Source: Lentisphaerota bacterium (GTDB lineage Bacteria; Verrucomicrobiota; Lentisphaeria; Oligosphaerales; JAFGRS01). Taken from it: 12,429 bases of DNA. The stretch lies in contig JAAYZO010000399.1 of NCBI GenBank assembly GCA_012514865.1, positions 1 to 12,429 on the forward strand. The letters are read 5' to 3'. Of this stretch, positions 7,037 through 12,429 are shown in pieces; position 1 is the first letter of the stretch, and each line of letters begins with the position of its first letter. The position numbers and the translations under genes were made by a program. The notes beneath the pieces are model-generated. The model worked only from the letters and a program-made list of their open reading frames with translations, made no database searches and was not told where the DNA came from.

Positions 7037-7082
7037 CTGGAGGGCCCACGGTCCTCCAGCGGGGCATGGGGTGGAACCCCAT
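7037..7082 (+). other. Hairpins 2 and 3 of repeat A
   Basis: CTGGAGGGCC (7037-7046) pairs with GGTCCTCCAG (7050-7059) around loop CAC: 10 bp with one G-U. Seven nt later ATGGGGT (7066-7072) pairs with ACCCCAT (7076-7082) around loop GGA. The second stands immediately before the CBM9-like gene's stop codon at 7091-7093 and could help end transcription of either convergent gene. Confidence 0.7.
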
Positions 7083-7090
7083 AGGCACCG

Positions 7091-7993
7091 CTACTTCACG
7101 AGCTTCAGGACCGCGTACTCCCCGCAGAGGTGGAAGTCCGTCTTCGAGAGGCGCGGGACCATGCTCAGCTCGGTCCAGGGGAGGGTGACGCCGCAGTTGT
7201 ACCGGGCCACCAGGATGCGGCACCGGGGAGGCGCTGCCCCCGCCTCGGCGCCGGGCAGCAGCTCTGCGAAGGGGATGGCCATCTCTGCCGTCCACGAGGC
7301 GTCCCGGTCCTGCCGCCGGTTCAGCGTTCCCTGACAGCGCGCGGCGACCCGCAGGCCGCAGTCGCGAACTGCGCAGTCCGCCATGCTGCGTACGCGCGTC
7401 GGCTCGGCGTGCCAGAAGCTCGTCTTGCGGCCGTGCGGGGTGGCGTAGAGTTCCCAGTACCCGGACTGCCCGTCGGGCCAGAGGAATACCTCGAGGACAT
7501 CCCCCATCCGGTAGTGGTGCATCTGGTCGGCATCCCCGGCAGCCACGATGTCAGAGTCCTCAAACACCACCGCGATGTAGAGGCATGTCTCGTCCCAGGC
7601 AAGGCGCACGTCACCCCGCTCGCGCACCCCCGTCTGGCGAGTGACGGGAGCCTGCGCAACAGCGAGACGCACGCCGCCGGCAAGCCCGAGAATCTCGTCG
7701 TCGAGGAGGCTGTCCGCCTCTGCGGAAATGCCGGGCGGTCCGTACACCGGCTCGCCGGCGGCAGCGTCGTCCTGCACGAGGCGGTCGCTGCCCAGGGTCA
7801 GGGGATGCGCCGGCGCGTTCGCCCACACGGGGTCATCGAGCACGCCGTCGATGCTGACCGCCGACTTCGCATACCTGGCCTCGATGGTGGCCGGCGCCGG
7901 AGCCGGCGGCATGGGCAGCTCGGCGGCCGGGAGAGCCCGGAACGCCAGGATCGCGCCGAACGCGATCCGGCCAAGATCTGCCTTGACGCCCAT
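7091..7993 (-). CDS. Exported CBM9-like carbohydrate-binding domain protein
   Basis: 300 residues from the ATG at 7991-7993, chosen over a start 15 codons upstream because AGGAGAG lies just before it and a signal peptide follows (IAFGAILAFRALPAA, cleavage about residue 23-24). The mature protein is one CBM9/DOMON-type beta-sandwich: AVSIDGVLDDPVWANA (residues 45-60), then an unusual insertion of about 60 residues rich in Ala, Asp and Gly, then GDVRLAWDETCLYIAVVFED (127-146), MGDVLEVFLWPDG (163-175), WELYATPHGRKTSFW (180-194), ASWTAEMAIPFAELL (232-246) and WTELSMVPRLSKTDFHLCGEY near the end. Family members bind glycans, often as modules of larger enzymes; here the domain stands alone, so it has no visible catalytic role. 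It is divergent from the 918-residue gene and convergent with the sulfatase gene, with repeat A filling the gap. Substrate unknown. Confidence 0.9.
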   Translation of the reverse strand: MGVKADLGRIAFGAILAFRALPAAELPMPPAPAPATIEARYAKSAVSIDGVLDDPVWANAPAHPLTLGSDRLVQDDAAAGEPVYGPPGISAEADSLLDDEILGLAGGVRLAVAQAPVTRQTGVRERGDVRLAWDETCLYIAVVFEDSDIVAAGDADQMHHYRMGDVLEVFLWPDGQSGYWELYATPHGRKTSFWHAEPTRVRSMADCAVRDCGLRVAARCQGTLNRRQDRDASWTAEMAIPFAELLPGAEAGAAPPRCRILVARYNCGVTLPWTELSMVPRLSKTDFHLCGEYAVLKLVK

Positions 7994-8011
7994 GGTGCTC
8001 TCCTGTATCCT
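7983..8011 (+). promoter_or_regulatory. Candidate promoter for the 918-residue gene
   Basis: TTGACG (7983-7988) and TATCCT (8006-8011) are 17 nt apart on the plus strand. The -35 matches five of six bases and the -10 four. It overlaps the start codon and ribosome-binding site of the divergent CBM9-like gene, so RNA polymerase here could interfere with that gene. It gives a leader of roughly 195 nt to the ATG at 8213. Confidence 0.4.
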
Positions 8012-8054
8012 GCTGGAATCGGCGGCGGCCTGGTGCATAGTCTACCGTGAGAGA

Positions 8055-8116
8055 CCCCGCGGGGCCAGGAGCCGGACCGCATGCCGCGCGCAGCGCGCGG
8101 GCTGTGCCGGGCACAG
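8055..8116 (+). repeat. Three perfect palindromes in the leader of the 918-residue gene
   Basis: CCCCGCGGGG (8055-8064), CCGCGCGC-A-GCGCGCGG (8084-8100) and CTGTGCC-G-GGCACAG (8102-8116) lie in 62 bp. GC-rich DNA yields such sites by chance more often than AT-rich DNA, but the last two are 15-17 nt long and perfect. They could be protein-binding sites or leader hairpins. Confidence 0.5.
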
Positions 8117-8212
8117 GAGCCTGGCGGGGCGTGGAGGATGAGCGGCGATCCCGAGGGCGCGAGTGCCGGTACCGGCCGGCGCGCGGCTCGGGCGCAGCGG
8201 GAGCCCGGGAGC

Positions 8213-10969
8213 ATGCACAGGCGCGGAAGAACCATCTTGGTCGCGGGAGTCGTGGCGCTGGCCGGCGCCATAGCAGCCGCGGTCTGGCTGAGCCGCGGCT
8301 GGCGTCTGCCAGCCGGCCGGGACGGCGCGTTGGCTTCACCCGCCCCCTGGACACCCGCAGACGAACGGAAGCCCCTGCCGCGCGAGTTCATCTGGACCGG
8401 CTCCCTGATCGCGCCCCTGGCCGAGGGACGGCAGTGCCGCGTGAGGCTGAGCGGCCAGACCCGGACCGTGACCGTGGTCTGCGGCCGGGACGACGTCAGC
8501 GTCTCGGAGACGACCGGCCCGTCGGAGGTGCGGGAACTCGCCCGCTCCGCCTGGCCCCGTGCGCTGGGTCCAGGAGACTGCTTCCAGGTGGTCAAGAGCG
8601 CCGACGCGGTCAGCGTCTTCCTGAACTCGCAGGGTGTCCTCGTGGCCCCCTGTGCCATCGAGACCTGGAGCAGCGGCGTCTGCGATCTGGCGGGCGCCTG
8701 CACGCCCTTCGTGACCTTCCGCTTCCAGAAGACCGAACCGCCCTTCCTCAGTGACGACTTCATGCATGGCGAAGGCGAACTGGGCGAGTGGCGGTCCGAG
8801 CAGGGCACGTGGCGCGTCCACGCCCTGCAGAACCCGATCCGCAGCGCCAACCCGTTCTCCTTCTGGGGCAAGGGCGACCCGGCTGTGGCGGTGACGGGAC
8901 AGTGGTTCTGGCGGAACTACGAGCTGACGGCCGCGGTCCAGCCTCTTCCAGGCGGCGCCTTCGGGCTCCTGCTGTGCCGGGCGGACGCGGCGAATGGCTA
9001 CCACCTGCGCTGGCTTCCCGCCAGCGGGACCGTGGCTGCACGGCTCCAGGTGGTGAAGCTGCTCACCGGGGTCGAGTCAGTGCTGGCCGAAGCCGAGGTG
9101 CCCTTCCTGCCGTCGCGGTGGCTGCAGTTGCGGGTCGCACAGCTCGATGGGCAGATCACGGCGTCGGTCGATGGGCACGCGGTCCTGCGGGCTCAGGACC
9201 CGGCGCCCTTCCTCGGAGGCCAGGTCGGTTTGTGGACCGAGGGCGGCCGCGGGGCGGTCTTCGACGACGTGTCGGTCGCGCCGGTCTCCTCGGCCGAGTT
9301 CGACGCCGATACCGGCCTCGCGTCGCTGGTGATCACTGCCTCCGGCGCTGGCCAGAGCACTCCGGTCGAGGCTGCCCCCGACGGAGTGCGCCTGCCTCCC
9401 GGCGGAGCCGAGTTCCCAGTACCCGGCCTCGTCAGGGACAATGTCGCCGTCGAGGCACGCCTGCAGGGGCTCGATGCGGCAGGAGCAACGGTCGAACTGC
9501 AAGCCCGTCAGAGCGGCAACGGCGACTGCGTCGGCTTCCGCGTCATCGGGGCCGGCGCCGAGGTCGCGGCACAGCTCTTCCTCAGGCAGGGGAGCCAGGA
9601 ACGGCGCCTTGCCGAGGCGCCCACAGGCCCGGTCGGCAGCCAGACTACCGTCAGCCTGCACGTGCAGGAGGACGAATGCTGGGGCTGCGTCGATGGTCGC
9701 CTGGTCTGCCTGGGCTCCGGGGTCCGCGGGCTGGGCCGAGGCCGTTGCGAAGCGACGCTTCGGCCTGGCGCCCAGGCCATGCTGCTCGAGCATCTGTCGG
9801 TTCGCCCGCAGCAGCCGTTGCCTGCAGTCCTGGACCGCGTCGAGACGTTCACCCATGAGGAGAGCATGCAGACCTGGAACAGCCCGGCCTTTGAGTGGAC
9901 GCCGGAAGAAGACGCCGGCGGGCAGGTGTTCTGGCACAGCCTGGACCTCTGGCAGGACTTCTCGGCCGAGCTGAATCTGGCCAAGCTGGGCGATGTGCCT
10001 GTCGGCACCGGCTTCGGCCTGGTGTGCCGTGGCGGCGGGGAAGGCGAAGCTGCAGCGCAACGCGTCTCCCTGCGGTTGGCGGGCGGCGGGGCGGATCGTG
10101 AGATGGAGTTGGTTCTCTCGCCTGAGAGAGCGCTGCGGCAGGCTCTCCCCGCGGCCATGACCACGGTGGCCATCGAAAAACGGCGCGGCCGTCTGCTGGT
10201 CCGCGTCGATGGGGCCGTGGTCTGGAACGAGCCCCTGCCGCAGGCCCTGGCCGGCCTCTGCCAGGTCGGCCGCTCCGGCGAAGGCTCCCCCGAGACCTGG
10301 GCGCGGGCCATCCAGCTCCGGGCCGAAGGCGTCGAGTCGTGCTCGTTCCAGGAGGCCCCGACCGACTGGCTGCCCGTGGCCGGCGTATGGGAGATCACGA
10401 ACCGCTGGCAGTGCGACCCGCGCTGGTCGTTCTACTCGGGGACGAAGCTGCATGGCCTGGCCTGCAACTGGAGCAAGCGCCGGCACGGCCGGAATGTCAC
10501 CCTCGAGTTCTTCGCCGGCCCCAGGATGGACCGCGACCGCGGCACGACCTATAACTACGCGGCGGACTTCAATGCAGTGCTCGCCACCGACGGCAGCGAC
10601 ATCGTCAGCGGCTACAGCTTCCTCTTCGGCGGCTATGACGACAAGGGGTCCTACATCCTGCGCGGCACGACGGTGCTGGCCGAGAACCCGCAGGTGCTGA
10701 TCCCCCGCGAGGCGGCGACCCACAGGCGCTGGTTCCACGTCAAGATCCGCAAGCACGGCGACACGCTGGCATTCCGGGTCGATGGCAGGGAAGTGGCCAT
10801 CGTCAAGGACCCGGAACCCCTGACCGGTGACCGGTTCGGCCTCTGGACCTGGAACAACGGGGTCATGTTCGCCCAGGTCCGCATCTCGACCGACGGCGAT
10901 CTCGCGGCGGCCCCGGCCCCAGCCACCATCGAAGTCCCCAAGACCCCCTACGACACGGATGGCATGTGA
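8213..10969 (+). CDS. Membrane-anchored protein of tandem LamG/DUF1080-like beta-sandwich modules
   Basis: 918 residues from the ATG at 8213-8215 (GGGAG 9 nt upstream); an ATG at 8138 is an alternative giving 25 extra residues. A single N-terminal hydrophobic segment (TILVAGVVALAGAIAAAVWL, 7-26) should anchor it with the rest outside the cytoplasm. I see a smaller N-terminal beta domain (about 58-172) and four concanavalin-A-like units: 180-357 (clearest: NYELTAAVQPLPGGAFGLLLC, WLQLRVAQLDGQITASVDGH, GGQVGLWTEGGRGAVFDDVSV), 400-532 (degenerate), 540-705 and 709-893 (WLPVAGVWEI, then WFHVKIRKHGDTLAFRVDGREV and RFGLWTWNNGVMFAQVRIS). The recurring chain is GFGLxxR, a strand, WxxLRV, DG, then GxxGLWT. 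Related domains bind or cleave sugars, but I see no catalytic residues. A cell-surface glycan-binding role is inferred. Repeat B begins 25 bp after the stop. Confidence 0.88.
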   Translation: MHRRGRTILVAGVVALAGAIAAAVWLSRGWRLPAGRDGALASPAPWTPADERKPLPREFIWTGSLIAPLAEGRQCRVRLSGQTRTVTVVCGRDDVSVSETTGPSEVRELARSAWPRALGPGDCFQVVKSADAVSVFLNSQGVLVAPCAIETWSSGVCDLAGACTPFVTFRFQKTEPPFLSDDFMHGEGELGEWRSEQGTWRVHALQNPIRSANPFSFWGKGDPAVAVTGQWFWRNYELTAAVQPLPGGAFGLLLCRADAANGYHLRWLPASGTVAARLQVVKLLTGVESVLAEAEVPFLPSRWLQLRVAQLDGQITASVDGHAVLRAQDPAPFLGGQVGLWTEGGRGAVFDDVSVAPVSSAEFDADTGLASLVITASGAGQSTPVEAAPDGVRLPPGGAEFPVPGLVRDNVAVEARLQGLDAAGATVELQARQSGNGDCVGFRVIGAGAEVAAQLFLRQGSQERRLAEAPTGPVGSQTTVSLHVQEDECWGCVDGRLVCLGSGVRGLGRGRCEATLRPGAQAMLLEHLSVRPQQPLPAVLDRVETFTHEESMQTWNSPAFEWTPEEDAGGQVFWHSLDLWQDFSAELNLAKLGDVPVGTGFGLVCRGGGEGEAAAQRVSLRLAGGGADREMELVLSPERALRQALPAAMTTVAIEKRRGRLLVRVDGAVVWNEPLPQALAGLCQVGRSGEGSPETWARAIQLRAEGVESCSFQEAPTDWLPVAGVWEITNRWQCDPRWSFYSGTKLHGLACNWSKRRHGRNVTLEFFAGPRMDRDRGTTYNYAADFNAVLATDGSDIVSGYSFLFGGYDDKGSYILRGTTVLAENPQVLIPREAATHRRWFHVKIRKHGDTLAFRVDGREVAIVKDPEPLTGDRFGLWTWNNGVMFAQVRISTDGDLAAAPAPATIEVPKTPYDTDGM

Positions 10970-11129
10970 TGCCGAACCCCAGCCAGGATGGACGACTGAG
11001 GGCTCCGCCCCTCGCGCTTCGCGCTCTGCAGCCCCTCCTCTGGCGGGTCGCTCGGGGCCTCGCTCTGCATCCCCCCCCGGGGGTGCCTGACAGGCACGTC
11101 TCCATTGTCTCCCCGGACTCCTCATTGCT

Positions 11130-11204
11130 GGCGCGAAGACCGCGGCAAGCCGACGCCATCCCGGCCAGGCACGAGCGCACTGACAATGCCGCGGTCTTCG
11201 CGCC
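11130..11204 (+). other. Long stem-loop of repeat B (perfect 18-bp stem, 39-nt loop)
   Basis: GGCGCGAAGACCGCGGCA (11130-11147) is the exact reverse complement of TGCCGCGGTCTTCGCGCC (11187-11204). The loop is 39 nt, the same length as in copy A although its sequence is largely different apart from a shared CACTGAC near the 3' end. Extra pairs including G-U can extend the stem outward by about five. Confidence 0.82.
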
Positions 11205-11219
11205 GGCGGAATGGGAGGT

Positions 11220-11263
11220 CTGGAGGGCCGATGGTCCTCCAGCGGGGTGCGGGGCAGGCCCCG
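11220..11263 (+). other. Hairpins 2 and 3 of repeat B
   Basis: CTGGAGGGCC (11220-11229) pairs with GGTCCTCCAG (11233-11242) around loop GAT. CGGGG (11250-11254) pairs with CCCCG (11259-11263) around loop CAGG. The third hairpin has a different sequence from the one at the same place in copy A. It ends 17 nt before the PEGA gene start and could affect its translation. Confidence 0.65.
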
Positions 11264-11280
11264 GTCCCTGCCGTGTCTGC

Positions 11281-12222
11281 GTGACGGCTGGGATGCTGTG
11301 CCTGTGCCTCGCAGGCCTCGCGGTGCTACTGGCTGGGTGCGGCCGCCAGGCCGAGGTGGTGGTCGAGACAACGCCGCCGGGGGCTGCCGTCTGGGTGGAC
11401 TCCGAACTGCGCGGACCTGCCCCGCAACGGGTCGTGGTTCCGGCCCGGGGCCAGGTGCATCTGCGGGTCTCGCAGCCTGGCTGTCGGGACTGGGAGACAG
11501 TCATCACTGCCAGGAAGGCCCCCAGGTCTGGGCGCCTGCAGGTCGTGCTCGAACGGGAGACCTCCTGTGCTGTCGAGTGCCGATCCGAGCCATCCGGGGC
11601 CGAGGTCCACGTCGATGGCGAACTCCGCGGCAGGACGCCACTGCGGATCGATGGGCTCTCGCCGGGCCCGGCGACGCTGGTCTTCCGCCTCAAGGGCAGG
11701 CAGCAGGTCGAGCGGGCCGTAATTCTTGGTGGGGGCGGTGCGGAACTGCAGGTCGACGTCGCCCTGCCGAGCCTGGCCGAGGCCTACTATCTCCAGTGCC
11801 TCGAGGAGGAACCCCAGAAGATGCCGGCCTATGCCGACCTCGCCCACCACTACGTCACCGAGAAGCGCTTCGACGATGCCGCGGCCGTGTTCGCCAGGGG
11901 CATCCGCGTGGTCCTGACCGTCCCCGGCATCGACGCGAGCCGGCTCTGGTCCGAGGTCCAGCGGGTTACCACCGTGCAGTATCAGTATGGGAGTGAGGTG
12001 GGTGTGAAGGCGGCCCGCGAGGCCGTCCGGGACATGATCGAGGGGCTGTTGCGGGAGCACCCCAAGGGCAGCGGCCCGTTGTATGCAAAGTACGCCGAGG
12101 TCCTCGATGTACTTGGCGAACGCCAGAAGGCCGAGGAGGCGTTCTCCGCGGGCCGGCGCCTGTACCCCGACGACCGGGAGCTGGCTGCGGTCGCCAGCAT
12201 GAGGGGGTTCGCGGGGAGGTGA
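11281..12222 (+). CDS. PEGA-domain / TPR lipoprotein
   Basis: 313 residues from the GTG at 11281-11283; ATG at 11293-11295 is an alternative. Neither has a clear Shine-Dalgarno sequence. I reject the open frame further upstream because it is translated repeat B. The start gives a signal sequence with a lipobox (AGLAVLLAGC, Cys20), although it lacks the usual basic N-terminus. Two PEGA modules follow: about 24-90 (VVVETTPPGAAVWVDSELRG) and 97-160 (CAVECRSEPSGAEVHVDGEL, then RTPLRIDGLSPGPATLVF). Residues 165-305 are helical TPR-like: MPAYADLAHHYVTEKRFDDA, AAVFARGIRVV, then GPLYAKYAEVLDVLGERQKA, EEAFSAGRRLYPDD. PEGA modules are small surface or periplasmic beta domains that often accompany TPRs or kinases; TPRs mediate protein binding. 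An envelope scaffold role is inferred. It follows the 918-residue gene on the same strand, with repeat B between them. Confidence 0.9.
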   Translation: MTAGMLCLCLAGLAVLLAGCGRQAEVVVETTPPGAAVWVDSELRGPAPQRVVVPARGQVHLRVSQPGCRDWETVITARKAPRSGRLQVVLERETSCAVECRSEPSGAEVHVDGELRGRTPLRIDGLSPGPATLVFRLKGRQQVERAVILGGGGAELQVDVALPSLAEAYYLQCLEEEPQKMPAYADLAHHYVTEKRFDDAAAVFARGIRVVLTVPGIDASRLWSEVQRVTTVQYQYGSEVGVKAAREAVRDMIEGLLREHPKGSGPLYAKYAEVLDVLGERQKAEEAFSAGRRLYPDDRELAAVASMRGFAGR

Positions 12223-12285
12223 CGTCTACCCCCGTCAGGTTGGTCAGAGCATGTCCAACCCTCGGTCCCGTTTCCGCCGTCAGAC

Positions 12286-12346
12286 GGGGTATGTGTGACG
12301 CTTACATGACAGTCACAGGCCCCCGTTCTCCTCGCTGACATACCCC
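12286..12346. repeat. Nested inverted repeats downstream of the PEGA gene
   Basis: GGGGTATGT (12286-12294) is the exact reverse complement of ACATACCCC (12338-12346). Inside it TGTGAC (12294-12299) is mirrored by GTCACA (12312-12317). The 12223-12429 interval has no supported gene. There is no U-tract, so it may be a binding site, the edge of another repeat, or a structured 3' UTR. Confidence 0.5.
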
Positions 12347-12429
12347 GAGCAGCGCACTGACACAGGTTGCCGGTACCCCTCCCCAAGGACCACGCCCCGG
12401 ACATCGGCCTGCCAGAATCCCTGGAGGCC

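Larger units (their letters stand above)
6821..7083 (+). repeat. Dispersed intergenic repeat, copy A
   Basis: It aligns along its whole length with copy B (10995-11264), in the same orientation. Shared landmarks in order: ACTGAGGG; CGCGCTTCGCGCT and TGCAGCCCCTCC; GGGTCGCTCGGGG; CTCGCTCTGCATCCCC; the 18-bp stem with 39-nt loop (6947-7021); GAATGGGAGGTCTGGAGGGCC; GGTCCTCCAGCGGGG; and a terminal hairpin (7066-7082). It fills the gap between two convergent genes, starting at the sulfatase stop codon and ending 7 nt before the stop of the CBM9-like gene. One frame stays open across parts of it in both copies, but nothing suggests a protein. Divergence is by substitutions plus one insertion in B. 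Type unknown: MITE-like, REP-like or structured RNA. Confidence 0.85.
10995..11264 (+). repeat. Dispersed intergenic repeat, copy B
   Basis: Counterpart of copy A (6821-7083), same strand and same order of landmarks. It starts 25 bp after the stop of the 918-residue gene and ends 16 bp before the start of the PEGA lipoprotein gene. Compared with A it carries an extra segment around 11074-11110 containing CCCCCGGGGG (11074-11083) and the 15-nt palindrome GTGCCTGACAGGCAC (11083-11097). An internal direct repeat is also visible: CGCTCTGCAGCCCC near 11022 and CGCTCTGCATCCCC near 11061. The long reading frame that runs from this repeat into the PEGA gene is best read as noncoding up to 11280. Confidence 0.85.

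Noticed and set aside
10966..11280. 105-codon extension of the PEGA lipoprotein through repeat B
   Set aside because: The frame reads repeat DNA whose hairpins, not its peptide, are conserved in copy A; the lipoprotein signal begins only after it.
9077..11371. 764-codon open frame on the minus strand opposite the LamG-like gene
   Set aside because: Low-complexity Arg/Ala/Pro/Gly composition, crosses repeat B and two plus-strand genes; the plus frame has coherent beta-sandwich motifs.
1..12429. CRISPR array, rRNA or transposase
   Set aside because: No regularly spaced identical repeats, no rRNA-like stretch and no transposase or integrase motif were seen on either strand.

Overview
This GC-rich window carries large, multi-domain, exported proteins and widely spaced genes on both strands. 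That style (a sulfatase-like enzyme with the LKALGYL tail, PEGA and TPR lipoproteins, CBM9-like and LamG-like beta-sandwich proteins) fits a Planctomycetota/PVC-type bacterium or a similar environmental lineage. No taxonomic marker is present, so this placement is an inference.

Layout. 1-779 (minus): a thioredoxin-like lipoprotein, then the cut-off start of an ABC-type solute-binding lipoprotein. 780-1980: about 1.2 kb with almost no convincing coding; it holds one possible 50-residue ORF, a short CGCCAAG repeat, a tRNA-Asn(GTT)-like sequence with a poor D-arm, a very good intrinsic terminator, and a GC-rich stretch with GTTAAC motifs and hairpins. 1981-4806 (minus): a 941-residue exported protein with beta-sandwich domains, an Ala/Pro/Gly linker and C-terminal TPRs. 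4807-5395: divergent promoter region. 5396-6826 (plus): an exported sulfatase-superfamily enzyme with Thr where classical sulfatases have Cys. 6821-7083: repeat copy A. 7091-7993 (minus): an exported CBM9-like protein. 7994-8212: divergent leader with three palindromes. 8213-10969 (plus): a 918-residue membrane-anchored protein made of tandem LamG/DUF1080-like modules. 10995-11264: repeat copy B. 11281-12222 (plus): a PEGA-TPR lipoprotein. 12223-12429: noncoding, with a nested inverted repeat.

How it fits together. All seven confident genes encode proteins with a signal peptide, a lipobox or an N-terminal membrane anchor, so this is an envelope/periplasm region. Apart from the enzyme and the thioredoxin/SBP pair, the domains are binding or scaffold types. 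I see no evidence for one pathway; the thioredoxin-like/SBP pair is the only tight functional unit.

The most notable noncoding signal is a dispersed intergenic element of about 260-270 bp, present twice (A and B) in the same orientation, each copy immediately downstream of a plus-strand gene. Both copies fold into the same series: an 18-bp stem with a 39-nt loop, a 10-bp hairpin with a 3-nt loop, and a third hairpin whose sequence differs between copies while its pairing is kept. It is a candidate for an undescribed mobile or structured-RNA repeat family.
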